The notes under the pieces are model-generated. The model searched no databases. It worked only from the letters and a program-made list of their open reading frames with translations, and had not been told where the DNA came from. From UBA9620 sp965220695 (GTDB lineage Bacteria > Acidobacteriota > Vicinamibacteria > Vicinamibacterales > UBA8438), in contig OZ244838.1 of NCBI GenBank assembly GCA_965220695.1, positions 2,356,001 through 2,420,000 of the forward strand: a DNA stretch of 64,000 nucleotides, read 5' to 3'. The position numbers were made by a program, and so were the translations under genes. Below, piece by piece: positions 40,801 through 49,600 of the stretch (the first letter of the stretch is position 1; each line of letters begins with the position of its first letter).

Positions 40801-41200
40801 TGGTCGAGACGTCCGTCACCTGGCGCGTCTCCCGCGACCCGACGTCGATCAGCCACAGGTTCTCCGCGCCGTCGCGATCAGAGACGAAGACCACCTGCGA
40901 CCCGTCCGGGCTGTAGCGCGGCTGGCTGTCGTACGCCATCCCCTCGGTGAGCGGCGCGGCGTCGCCGCCGGCGAACGGGATGGTATAGAGGTCGCCCAGC
41001 AGATCGAAGACGATCGTGTCGCCGTCCGGACTGACGTCGACCGAGATCCACGACCCCTCGTCCGTGTCGAGCGACACCGTCCGCGCCGCCGTAAGCGGAA
41101 GGTCCGCGGACCCGGCCTTCTCCTCGGTTTCCTGGGCGGCAAGGCCCACCAGCGCGATGGAGACGCTGGCGGCGGCGATCAGGACCGGGGTCGCACGCAT
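37811..41200 (-). CDS. TolB/PD40 propeller-amidohydrolase fusion, exported
   Basis: 1,129 residues. A signal peptide (about 1-22) is followed by two blocks of WD40-like PD40 repeats with recurring SPDGxxI and SADG motifs, for example YSPDGSQVVFVSD. An Asp/Glu/Ala-rich linker (about 630-693) leads to an amidohydrolase domain with VDTHAHMRP (metal H-x-H, about 765) and later metal-ligand regions. It probably hydrolyses a cyclic amide or peptide in the periplasm; the substrate is unknown. GGAGGAAC ahead of the ATG at 41200 fixes the start over the in-frame Met six codons upstream. Confidence 0.85.
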   Translation of the reverse strand: MRATPVLIAAASVSIALVGLAAQETEEKAGSADLPLTAARTVSLDTDEGSWISVDVSPDGDTIVFDLLGDLYTIPFAGGDAAPLTEGMAYDSQPRYSPDGSQVVFVSDRDGAENLWLIDVGSRETRQVTDVSTNNFESPEWLPDGEYIVAATGAGALSGGDARNPKLWMWHIDGGKGVQLIKEPGSRRTTGPAPAPDGRHIWFAQRTSLWQYNAILPQYQLAVYDRETGEQYVRTSRYGSAFRPTISPDGVWLVYGTRHEDQTGLRLRELVSGEERWLAYPVQRDDQESVAGADVLPGMAFTPDSSEVVVSYGGKIWRVPIAEDAAPVPVPFRVQVDLGIGPELAFTYPVDDSPRFTVRQIRDAVPSPDGTMLAFAALDRLYLRSIPDGEPRRLTDLDVVEAQPAWSPDGAWIAFVSWSPDGGHLYKARVDGSAPPVRLSTRAAIFQHPAWSPDGERIVAIQGPARSFREAPRQRAAGASANIVSIPADGGDWTVVAPTDGRTVPHLTADPDRIYLYHQQDGLVSIRWDGTDEKAHVMVTGRAPPGGGDPARASLVLMSPEGDRALAQVSHDLYELAVPYVGGETPVVSVANPAGASVPVRKLTEVGGQFPAWSADGRRAHWSIGNAHFIYDLDDAEEAEEAADAAARAAERADGAASGAAQDATETETDAEEDAPEGDTDEDAPVYEPAEIRVLIDAVRDLPDGYGVLRGGRVLTMRGGEVVEDADVVVQGHRILAVGPRGSLELPDAARILDVSGTTIVPGFVDTHAHMRPSFGVHKTQPWTYLANLAYGVTTTRDPQTGTTDVLTYGDLVETGDIVGPRIYSTGPGVFVAEQIEDLDHAQRVLTRYSEYYGTQTIKMYMSGNRQQRQWIIMAAKEQQLRPTTEGGLDMKYELEMIIDGYPGQEHSFPIFPLYKDVVRLTAESGIAYTPTLLVSYGGPFGENWFFTRENPHDDPKLRRFTPHAELDRVTRRRGAGIDAGPGGWFRDEEYVFRQHAAGVKAILAAGGVAGIGSHGQLQGLGYHWELWAMQSGGLSEHDALRVATSLGAAAIGLDGDLGSIEAGKLADLVILEANPLDDIRNTTAIRYVMKNGRLYDGDTLDETWPRERPLGTPAWLGDEPDGVAAGIR

Positions 41201-41463
41201 CGTGGTTCCTCCTGCCACTGTAAATCAAATCCAGTGCCGAGAGAGAATGAGTTCCGCTCGAACCGCGTCTCCGTGCATGAATCAACTATTGACGTCGGTC
41301 CCCCGAACGGCGATTCTCGGCACGAACCGCTCGGTCGACGTGGCCATCCGCCCGTAAACGCGGACCAATCCGCGTATCGGAACACGTCCGGGCGCAATCG
41401 GGGGCGGCGGGAGCGACACTTCAAAGGGGTTGTTCGTGCGCCCTGTCGTCCCCGCATGAAGGC

Positions 41464-44400
41464 ATGCCCTGTTCGCCACCCTGCCTCTCGCTGGATCTCG
41501 AGGTCGGCAAGCGGGACCGCCGTATCCACGCCTTCGCCGCGGTGCGCCCGGATACCGGCCAGCGCCTGGTCTACCGCAGCGGCGACCTGCCGGCGGCACT
41601 GGCGCGGTTGGACGATCTCTGCGAGGGGGCCGCCTTCCTGGTGGGCCACAACCTGATCGCCTTCGATCTGCCGACCTGCCGCCGGGTACACCCGGAGGCG
41701 CCATCGTCTACTGCGCGACCCGGCGGCGGACCGAAGAGGTGGCGGAATTCCTGCGAGCCAAAGAGGTCGCGGCGGACCACTTTCACGCCGGACTGCCGCC
41801 CGAGAGCAAGAAGAGCGTCCAGCAGCGCTTCATCGGCGGCGAACTACGCGTGATCGCAGCCACCAATGCGTTCGGCATGGGCATCGACAAACCGGACGTG
41901 CGGCTGGTGATTCACGCCGACATTCCGGGATCACTGGAGAACTACCTGCAGGAAGCGGGCCGCGCCGGCCGCGACCGGCAAACCGCACGCTGCGTGCTCC
42001 TCTATGCAACGGACGACGTGGAGCGGCAGTTCGGCATGTCGGCGCGGTCGCGGCTCACCCGGCGGGAGATCCACGGCGTGCTGCGCGCGTTGCGCAACCT
42101 CGACCGCAAGAAACGTCTGGGCGGCGAGGTCGTGGCCACCGCCGGCGAGATCCTCAGCGAGGACGACGAAAAGGTATTCGAGCGAGACTCGGCCACCGAC
42201 GACACCCGCGTGCGGACCGCCCTCGCGTGGCTGGAGGAGGCGGTGCTGCTCACACGGGAGGAGAACCGGGTACAGGTGTTCCCTTCGTCCCTCCGGGTCA
42301 GCTCCGTGGAAGAGGCGCGCGCCAAGCTCGACACGCAACCGCTGGCGGACGTGTATCGCGGCAAGTTGCTGGCGCTCGCCGCAACGCTGATCGACGCCGA
42401 TCCCGACGACGGCATCTCCACCGACGAACTGATGGGTGTATCGGGTCTGAGCGCCGAGGGCGTGCGCGGCGCCCTCTACGACCTGGAGCGGCTGGGCATA
42501 GCCAGCAACGACACGGCGCTGACCGCCTTTGTCCATGCCGGGGTGGAGCGCAGCTCGCGGAAACGTCTCGAAGAGGCGGCGGCTCTGGAGACCACGTTGA
42601 TAGAGCACCTGCGTCAGACGGCGCCGGATATGGGCAAGGGCGACACCTCGGCGCTCCATTTGCGGGTCGCCGCCCAGGTGCTGCGGGACGAGGGGGTGGC
42701 CAATCCGCTGCCAGAACGGCTCTGGCGGATCCTCCGCGGCCTCGCATACGACGGTCAGGGCGAAGGGGGCGGCGCCGGCAGCCTGCGGGTGCGCAAGCGA
42801 GACGCGGAGACGGTGCAGGTCACTCTGCAACGCGAGTGGACGGCATTGACGAAGACCGCGGCGCTCAGACGCGCGGCGGCGAAGCGCTTGCTCGAGCACC
42901 TGCTCGCCTGCCTGCCATCCGGGCAGCGGGGCACGGATCTGCTGGCCGAGACCACCCTCGGCAAGCTGCTGGCAGCGATTGAGTCCGACATCATTCTCAA
43001 GAGCGAGGTCAGGAAATCAGGCAAATTGCTGGACCGCGCCCTCCTGTGGCTGCACGAGCAGGAGGTCATCCGCCTCCACAAGGGATTGGCCGTATTCCGT
43101 CCAGCCATGACCATCCGCCTCACGCAGGAGAAGCAAGGACGCGGCTTCGCCAACGCCGACTTCAAACCACTCAGGCTCCACTATAAGGGTCAGGTGTTGC
43201 AGATCCACGTGATGGTGGAGTTCGCACGACGGGGCCTCGACGCCATGGCCGAGGCTCTGCAACTCGCCATGGACTACTTCAGCTTTCCAGAGAACGAATT
43301 CCTGCACCGCTGGCTGCCGGACCGGGACAAGGAGCTTGACCGGGAAACCACGCTGGAATCGTGGCAAACCATCGTCGAGAACCTCAAGAACCCTGTCCAG
43401 AAGCGCATCGTCGCGGATGATCGGGAGCAGACCAACGTGCTGGTGCTCGCCGGTCCAGGCTCTGGCAAGACGCGGGTGCTGGTGCATCGCATCGCCTATC
43501 TGTTACGCGCAAGGCGCGAGCAACCCCGCGGCATCCTGGCGCTGGCCTACAACCGGCACGCGGCGGTCGAGATCCGGCGTCGCCTCGAGGATCTGATCGG
43601 CGACGACGCCCGCGGGGTGACCGTGCTCACGTGCCACGGTCTCGCCATGCGGCTGGCCGGCGCCAGCTTTACGGGAAGGGCGGATCGTCCGGACAGAGAG
43701 GATTTCCAGGAAGTGCTGCGGCAGGCGGTTGCCCTGCTGCGCGGGGAGGGTCTTGCACCGGAGGAAGCCGACGAGCAGCGCGAGCGGCTGCTGGCCGGCT
43801 TTCGCTGGATCCTCGTGGACGAGTACCAGGACATCGGCCCGGATCAATACGAGTTGATTTCGGCGCTGGCCGGCCGAACCATCGAGGACGAGGACCGCAA
43901 GCTCACCCTCTTCGCGGTCGGCGATGACGACCAGAACATCTACGCCTTCAACGGCGCGTCGGTGGAATTCATCCGGCGCTTCGAGGCGGACTACGGGCCG
44001 AAGCCCACCTACCTGACCGACAACTACCGTTCCTCCGGCCACATCATCGCCGCGGCCAATGCGCTGATCGAGCCGGCGCGCCAACGGATGAAGGCCGGGC
44101 ATCCGATCGGCCTGGATCGGGCTCGCGCGAAGTCTCCGCCCGGCGGCGCCTGGGCTGCACAGGACCCGGTTGCCCGCGGCCGTGTCCAGATTCTACCCGC
44201 GCCGACCGATCCGATCTCGCAGGCGCGGGATGTGATGACAGAGTTGCGGCGCCTCGCCGGTCTCTCGCCGGAGTGGAACTGGTCCACCTGCGCGGTGATC
44301 GCGCGCGAGTGGAAGTACCTGGACCCGGTGCGTGCGTTCTGCGCGGTTCACGGTATTCCGGCCCAGATGGGCAACGAAGTAATCCCGAGCTTCTGGCGGC

Positions 44401-44583
44401 TGAGGGAGACCCGGGCGCTTGTCGACTGGGTGCGCGAGCGCGAGACCCGCCTCGTGAACGGTGCAGAGCTCCACGGGTGGATGGATGCACGCCCCGCGGG
44501 TCCCTGGATCGCGCTGCTACGGGAAGCCCTGGACGAGCATGCACTGGACACCGGCGGCGAAGCCGGCACACCCGCTCCACAGG
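41464..44583 (+). pseudogene. Decayed exonuclease-RecQ-UvrD multi-domain helicase
   Basis: The N-terminal 80 or so codons (LSLDLEVGKRDRRIHAF..GHNLIAFDLP) match a DnaQ-like exonuclease domain. The sequence then jumps out of frame to RecQ helicase motifs IV-VI (IVYCATRRRTEEV, GMGIDKPDVR, QEAGRAGRDRQ) near 41697. The rest of the exonuclease domain and the RecQ Walker A and DEAH halves have been deleted. Downstream a RecQ C-terminal region and a UvrD-like helicase remain (PGSGKTR, ILVDEYQDIGPDQY, GDDDQNIYAFNGAS). The UvrD part stops near GEAGTPAP at 44583 and lacks motifs V-VI. The frame then runs on into the metalloprotease gene without a stop. Confidence 0.8.
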
Positions 44584-44690
44584 CAAGATCGTTGTACTCT
44601 TTGAACACGACGTCACGGGTAGGACTCGTGCCCCGGTGGCGAAACCGATGGGAGGACACTGACCGCGCAACGTCGCTGCGCTCCGACGAG

Positions 44691-44758
44691 CGTTCCACTT
44701 CGCCGGAATCCGTGTTCCAGATCCCCGGAATCGGTGTTCCACTTCAGCGAAATACGCA
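44691..44758. mobile_element. IS21-like terminal region, orphan
   Basis: Three imperfect tandem repeats of about 22 bp of the form GTTCCAnnTCnnCGGAATC, ending AAATACGC. The layout (multiple short repeats with GGAAT) matches the transposase-binding ends of IS21-family elements as I remember them. No istA or istB is present. The about 100 bp before it encodes an unidentified peptide end (KPMGGH then stop at about 44660). Confidence 0.5.
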
Positions 44759-44834
44759 ATCTTCGCCATGTTCGGAGGATCCTGCTACATTTCGCATGTC
44801 CGGATCGTTTTCCGGCAACCCTTGGGAATATTTC

Positions 44835-46835
44835 ATGATGCGAGTCTCTGCGGTGGTGTGCTGCGTACTGGTGCTGGTGCTTCCCGGCGCTGATCTCCAT
44901 GCCCAGCGCGGCGGGGTGTTCCTGCCGGCCGAGACTTCCGGCGACGCAGACCCCGCGCCCGGCGTGACGGTCTTGCGGAGCCGCCTGGTGCGGGTCGACC
45001 TCGGAGCACTGGCCGTGGCGCGGGCGGATGCCCAACCGGGGGCGACTCCGCCGGCGCTGACGCTGAATCTGTTCGATGACGTCGTGTTCTCGGTGGTCGT
45101 CGAGCGGACCACCCCGACCGCGTCCGGGTACACGCTGCAGGGCCGGCTCGACGGCGTCGAGCTGGGAACGATGACGCTGGTGGTCAATGGCGAGGTCGTG
45201 GCGGGCGCGGTCCGGACGCCGCAGGCGACCTACCGGATCCGCTCGGCCGGCGACGGCCTGCACGCCATCCGCCAGATCGATCCGTCGACGTTGCCGCCCG
45301 GGGGCGAGCCGCTGATTCCCCCGCCGGTGGATGTCGATCCGCCGGCTGCCGACCCGCCGATCGCCGCCGCTGATGACGGGTCCGTGATCGACGTGGCGGT
45401 CTTCTACACACCGGCGGCGCGCCGCGCGGAAGGCGGAACCGCCGCGATCGAGGCGCTGATTGACCTCATGATCGCCGAGACGAACTCGGCCTACGCAGAC
45501 AGCCGGGTGATTCAGCGGGTGAGGCTGGTGGCGCGGGCAGTCGTGGCGTACACCGAGGCATCGACAGCGTACGACGATCTCGATGCTCAGAGTGACGGCA
45601 TCATCGACGAGATTCACGAGATACGCGACGGGGTCGGCGCCGACCTCGTGCATCTGATCGTCGACCGGGACCGCGGTGGGGACTTCGACGTGTGCGGCCT
45701 CGCGTGGCGCATGGTTGACGTGTCGACCAGCTTTGAGGGACATGGCTTCGGCCTCACCGACTATCGCTGCGGAGGCCGCACGTTCGCGCACGAACTGGGC
45801 CACAACATGGGGCTCCACCATGACCGCTACGTCGTGGACGACCGCGGGGATCCCGGAGCATTGTCCTATCCCTACGCCTTCGGTTACGTGAACCAACGGG
45901 CGTTCGCGGCCGACGCGCCGGCGTCCAGCCGCTGGCGCACGATCATGGCCTACAACCGCCAATGCGCCGACGCGGGGTTCCGTTGCAGCAGGCTGCTCCG
46001 CTTCTCGAACCCCTATCAGACCTACGGCGGCGACCGGTTGGGCGTTCCCGGCGACCAGGTGACCTCCAGCGCGACCGGGCCATCCGACGCGAGGCGCACC
46101 CTCAACAACACGCGGACGACTGTGGCGAATTTCCGTGCAGGTATCGACGCCACGTGCCCGTTGAACCCGCTTGGATCGGTGGCCTATACCTGGAGAAGGG
46201 TTGCCGGGTCCTGGGGTAGCGACTGCGTGTCGTCGCGCCGGCCGGGCCGTTACGCGCGGTTCTACAGCTTCGTGCTGCCTCGGGCGGTCACAGTGCGAAT
46301 CCATCTGGCGTCCCCGACGGACACGTACCTGAATCTGCTGGCCGGTACAGGAACGGGCGGCGTGGTCATAGCCAGTAACGATGATATCGCCCTCGGATCC
46401 GATACGAACTCTCAAATCGTCAGCCAATTGATGAGGGGACCGTACACGATCGAGGCCACGACGTTTACTGCCGCGAGAACCGGCGATTTCGTGCTGCGGG
46501 TGAGGGCGTCGAGGCCGTTCACGGACGACACTATCGTCGCCGGAACAGCCATCAAGGCGGTGCACGTCACCGAACTCAGGGAGCGGGTCAACGATCTCCG
46601 GCGCTGGGCCGGGCTGCCGCCGTACTCCTGGACAGATCCGAACATTAGACCCGGCGTCACACCGGTCAAAGCGATGCACCTGACGCAGCTTCGTCGGGCT
46701 CTCAACGAGGCGTACGACGCCGCTGGGCTGAATCGGCCGCGGTACACGGAGGTGGTGGAGGCAGGTATCCCAATCAAGGCTGAGCACATCAATGAACTCA
46801 GGCGCGCGGTTGACGCCGCGGATTTGTTTCGTTGA
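44835..46835 (+). CDS. Secreted reprolysin-like metalloprotease (M12B-like)
   Basis: 666 residues. A signal peptide (VCCVLVLVLPGADLHAQ) is followed by a propeptide-like beta region, then the metalloprotease domain with HELGHNMGLHHD (about 319-330), the HExxHxxGxxHD zinc motif of reprolysins, and the Met-turn TIMAYN. A beta-sandwich (about 440-560) resembles bacterial pre-peptidase C-terminal domains. The C-terminus (about 568-666) has three repeats of the form IKAxHxxELRRAV. The ATG at 44835 gives the signal peptide directly; the frame is open upstream through the decayed helicase. A truncated duplicate follows at 46971. Confidence 0.85.
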   Translation: MMRVSAVVCCVLVLVLPGADLHAQRGGVFLPAETSGDADPAPGVTVLRSRLVRVDLGALAVARADAQPGATPPALTLNLFDDVVFSVVVERTTPTASGYTLQGRLDGVELGTMTLVVNGEVVAGAVRTPQATYRIRSAGDGLHAIRQIDPSTLPPGGEPLIPPPVDVDPPAADPPIAAADDGSVIDVAVFYTPAARRAEGGTAAIEALIDLMIAETNSAYADSRVIQRVRLVARAVVAYTEASTAYDDLDAQSDGIIDEIHEIRDGVGADLVHLIVDRDRGGDFDVCGLAWRMVDVSTSFEGHGFGLTDYRCGGRTFAHELGHNMGLHHDRYVVDDRGDPGALSYPYAFGYVNQRAFAADAPASSRWRTIMAYNRQCADAGFRCSRLLRFSNPYQTYGGDRLGVPGDQVTSSATGPSDARRTLNNTRTTVANFRAGIDATCPLNPLGSVAYTWRRVAGSWGSDCVSSRRPGRYARFYSFVLPRAVTVRIHLASPTDTYLNLLAGTGTGGVVIASNDDIALGSDTNSQIVSQLMRGPYTIEATTFTAARTGDFVLRVRASRPFTDDTIVAGTAIKAVHVTELRERVNDLRRWAGLPPYSWTDPNIRPGVTPVKAMHLTQLRRALNEAYDAAGLNRPRYTEVVEAGIPIKAEHINELRRAVDAADLFR

Positions 46836-46970
46836 GGGTCGGCCGGGGGGAACCTCGCCAGCGGACGGGCAAACCTCGGCGCGGTATCGAGGGCCTGCGA
46901 GGCGCTGACCGCGTTCGCAAGTTACATTTCGCATGTCCGGATTGGTTCCGGAAACCCTTGGGGGAATTGC

Positions 46971-47592
46971 ATGACGCGATTCGCCGCCGTGGCGTGCTTC
47001 GTGCTGGTGATGGTGATTCCCGGCGCTGATCTCGATGCCCAGCGCGGAGGCGTGTTCTCGCTGGCCGAGACTTCCGGCGACGCAGAACCCGCGCCCGGCG
47101 TGACGGTCTTGCGGAGCCGCCTGGTGCGGATCGATCTCGGAGCACTGGCCGCGGCGCGGGCGGACGCCGAACCGGGGGCGACTCCGCCGGCGCTGACGCT
47201 GAATCTGTTCGACGACGTCGTGTTCTCGGTGGTCGTCGAGCGGACCGCCCCGACCGCGTCCGGGTACTCGCTGCAGGGCCGGCTCGACGGAGTCGAGCTG
47301 GGAACGATGACGCTGGTGGTCAACGGTGCGGTCGTGGCGGGCACGGTCCGGACGCCGCAGGCGACCTACCGGATCCGCTCGACCGGCGACGGCCTGCACG
47401 TCATCCTCCAGATCGATCCGTCGACGTTGCCGCCCGGGGGCGAGCCGCTGATTCCCCCGCCGGTGGATGTCGATCCGCCGGCGCGCCGGCGTCCAGCCGC
47501 TGGCGCACGATCATGGCCTACAACCGCCAATGCGCCGACGCGGGGTTCCGTTGCAGCAGGCTGCTCCGCTTCTCGAACCTACGGCGGCCACC
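46971..47592 (+). pseudogene. Deleted tandem duplicate of the metalloprotease gene
   Basis: Codons 1 to about 172 are nearly identical to the start of the gene at 44835 (signal peptide, VTVLRSRLVR, TLNLFDDVVFSVVVER). The sequence then jumps at a GCCGGCG microhomology from the pro-region to the copy of APASSRWRTIMAYN, losing about 550 bp including the HELGHNMGLHHD zinc site. A second, roughly 10-bp deletion is seen near 47579, and the copy ends at the 96-bp repeat. About 50 bp upstream of the ATG (TACATTTCGCATGTCCGG) are also duplicated. No protease can be made. Confidence 0.85.
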
Positions 47593-47688
47593 GACGATAG
47601 TCCGTATTAACGTGCTCTCGGTCATCCCAACCCCGCTGTTCTTCGACCCGGCCCTCCCCTGGACCCCGTCACGCTCACGCAGCCCGAA
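47593..47688 (+). repeat. 96-bp dispersed repeat, copy A
   Basis: It starts GACGATAGTCCG and ends CCCGAA. It is one of four copies (others at 48878, 52199 and 58769), all in the same orientation, differing at about one to four positions. It abuts the end of the deleted metalloprotease duplicate. No terminal inverted repeat or conserved reading frame is recognised. The next 145 bp (47689-47833) hold only an unrecognised open stretch of about 45 codons. Confidence 0.9.
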
Positions 47689-47833
47689 CAGCCAGCCCCG
47701 AGCGGATTGATTGACTCGCCCGTGCGTTCGGCGTACCGTGGACGAGCCAGATCGTGTCGGCGCAAAGCGAGTCGTTGTACATCAGCTTCACCGACGCCGA
47801 CGGGGTTCCGACACTCGACGGTCACCTGCCGTT

Positions 47834-47994
47834 GCAGCCGGCGGTGAAAGTCCCGCGTCGCACCGAGACCGGCGCTGGGCCGGGCTGCCAAGGCGTGACG
47901 AGGGAGCATCCCGGTAGTATGTGACCGAGGAACAACGCCGGCAGGCCGGATGCAGCGTCGGTCGAATGCAGCGGCGGCTTTTACCACCGGCTGC
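47834..47994 (-). mobile_element. MITE-like element, copy 1
   Basis: 161 bp bounded by GCAGCCGGCGGT and ACCACCGGCTGC, homologous in reverse orientation to the element at 60241-60400. Shared internal blocks are GTCGCACCGAGACCGG, AAGGCGTGACGAGGGAGCAT and GTGACCGAGGAACAACGC. There is no transposase inside. It lies immediately upstream of the carboxypeptidase-regulatory gene, whose leader it may supply. Confidence 0.75.
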
Positions 47995-48013
47995 CAGCAG
48001 GACGGAGGGCGCG

Positions 48014-48643
48014 ATGAGGTTTCGCACACTCGCGGCGGCGCTGGCAACAACGGTTCTCGCCACGCTGGTCGTACAGGACGTGTCTGCGCAAACGGTGCGG
48101 TTCGGGGGGACGGTCACCGACAGGTGGGGCAATCCCCTCGAGGGTGTCGCGGTTGAGGCAACGCGGCAGGATGGCGGTGGCAGCACCCGGTCGGCGGTCA
48201 CGGACGACGACGGAGAGTTTCAGATGATCGGCCTCCAGTCCACTACGTATGAGTTCACCTACCGACTCGATGGATATGTCGGCACCCGCCAGATCCGGGA
48301 AATTCGCTCGCAAGTCTCCCTCGGCGGGGCGCGACGCCGCCCGGCTCCCATCGAGCTCGAGGCGCGGGGCACCGGTCAGTACCTGCGGAACGAAGCCGAC
48401 TTCGCAGCCGAGGGCGGGACGCCCAGCCTGACGCTCAAACCCGACGGGATGTTCGAGTTCGTTGACGCGGAGGGCGAAGGCGAGGGCAACTACTCCATCC
48501 AGGAGCTGAGCGCCATCCTGATCGTACGTGACTACGATGGACCGGACGACAAGTACACCATCAGCGAGCCGGTCGTCGTGACGGCTTTGACCAATCAGTT
48601 CCTGAGCTTCGCGTGGGGCGAGACGACGCTCAACAAGCAGTAG
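48014..48643 (+). CDS. Exported protein with carboxypeptidase-regulatory-like domain
   Basis: 209 residues. A signal peptide (FRTLAAALATTVLATLVVQ, cleavage after VSA) is followed by a beta-sandwich domain of the CarboxypepD_reg type: GGTVTDRWGNPLEGVAVEA, then TDDDGEFQMIGL and GYVGTRQIR, a common exported module. The last 80 residues (SLTLKPDGMFEFVDAEGEGE) look like a second beta domain. The function is unknown. GGAGGGCGCG before the ATG fixes the start. The MITE-like element ends 19 bp upstream. Confidence 0.75.
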   Translation: MRFRTLAAALATTVLATLVVQDVSAQTVRFGGTVTDRWGNPLEGVAVEATRQDGGGSTRSAVTDDDGEFQMIGLQSTTYEFTYRLDGYVGTRQIREIRSQVSLGGARRRPAPIELEARGTGQYLRNEADFAAEGGTPSLTLKPDGMFEFVDAEGEGEGNYSIQELSAILIVRDYDGPDDKYTISEPVVVTALTNQFLSFAWGETTLNKQ

Positions 48644-48684
48644 GAGCGGTCAACGCGCTCGGGACGCATCCCAGGGAGACACCG

Positions 48685-48749
48685 ATGACCGGGCGGCTAA
48701 TCGCGCTCGTCACGCTATCGACGCTGGTCCCGCGTCGCTGGCTCCGACA
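48685..48749 (+). pseudogene. Truncated 5' end of an exported-protein gene
   Basis: AGGGAGAC precedes an ATG that encodes MTGRLIALVTLSTLVPRRW, a signal-peptide start. It is cut after about 20 codons by the IS21-like repeats, after which the frame is lost. The original product is unknown. Confidence 0.45.
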
Positions 48750-48820
48750 GGTGATCGGTTTCCGTCGGAACGGCTGATCGGTTTCCGTCGGAATGGGTGA
48801 TCGATTTCGTCGGAATGCGC
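48750..48820. mobile_element. IS21-like terminal region 2, orphan
   Basis: Three tandem repeats of about 22-24 bp: GGTGATCGGTTTCCGTCGGA, then GGCTGATCGGTTTCCGTCGG, then GGGTGATCGATTTCGTCGGA, ending AATGCGC. This is the typical layout of IS21-family ends. No istA or istB is nearby. It truncates the gene fragment at 48685. Confidence 0.6.
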
Positions 48821-48877
48821 ACACGACGTCCTCGGGGACGGCGCCTGCCTGTTCGAGACGCCGCACGACCCCCGCGA

Positions 48878-48973
48878 GACGATAGTCCGTATCAGCGTGC
48901 TCTCGGTCATCCCAACCCCGCTGTTCTTCGACCCGGCCCTCCCCTGGACCCCGTCACGCTCACGCCGCCCGAA
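48878..48973 (+). repeat. 96-bp dispersed repeat, copy B
   Basis: Differs from copy C only in TATCAGCG for TATTAGCG. It lies between the IS21-like end and blaI. The 208 bp between it and the blaI operator (48974-49181) hold no recognisable gene. Confidence 0.9.
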
Positions 48974-49181
48974 GCCATCGACTTCCGCGAGATCCAGCAG
49001 ATCCGACCTGCACCGGCCGCGCCTACCGTTCTGCGCGACGAAGCTGGCCGCCTGCTGGACGCACACGGTCCATCGGCGGGTGCTGGGCGGGGTGATCGGT
49101 CTGCGGCAGTCCACATTCAGAGAGGCGCTCGCGATTGGTGGTTGACAGCGACGCCACGCGGTGTTATTCAGTTAGCAGGTT

Positions 49182-49195
49182 GTTAGTGTCATAAC
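49182..49195. promoter_or_regulatory. Candidate BlaI operator dyad
   Basis: GTTA-N6-TAAC lies 3 bases before the blaI ATG, at the position where a BlaI/MecI-type repressor would autoregulate. It is short and could be chance. Confidence 0.35.
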
Positions 49196-49198
49196 ATC

Positions 49199-49600
49199 AT
49201 GGCCAGGACAGAGCCTTCCGCCTTGACCCGCCGCGAACGCCAGATCGTCGACATCCTCTATCGCCGCCGCCGGGCGACTGCCGCCGAGGTGCAGGCCGAC
49301 ATGCCGGGCGCGCTGAGCTACTCGACGGTTCGCACCCAGCTCCGGGTGCTCGAGCAGAAGGGGCACGTGCGTCACGACGAGGAAGGGCTGCGCTACGTCT
49401 ACAGCCCTACCGTGCCGCGGGACGCCGCGCAGCGTTCGGCGCTCGCGCATCTGGTGGACACGTTCTTCGACGGGTCGACCGAGAAGGTCGTCGCGGCACT
49501 GCTGGGGACCGACCCCGGACGGCTGTCGGACGTCGATCTGGCGCGCATCGCCGACCTGGTGGACCAGGCGCGGCGGGAGGGCAGGCAGGATGACGGCTGA
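49199..49600 (+). CDS. blaI: BlaI/MecI/CopY-type transcriptional repressor
   Basis: 133 residues. The winged-helix DNA-binding region is typical of the family: LTRRERQIVDILYRR, ATAAEVQADMP and YSTVRTQLRVLEQKGHVRH. The C-terminal helices (about 80-125) mediate dimerisation. It would repress its own operon until cut by the M56 peptidase encoded by the overlapping next gene (11-bp overlap). No beta-lactamase is nearby, so the target may be other genes. The gene symbol refers to the family. Confidence 0.93.
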   Translation: MARTEPSALTRRERQIVDILYRRRRATAAEVQADMPGALSYSTVRTQLRVLEQKGHVRHDEEGLRYVYSPTVPRDAAQRSALAHLVDTFFDGSTEKVVAALLGTDPGRLSDVDLARIADLVDQARREGRQDDG

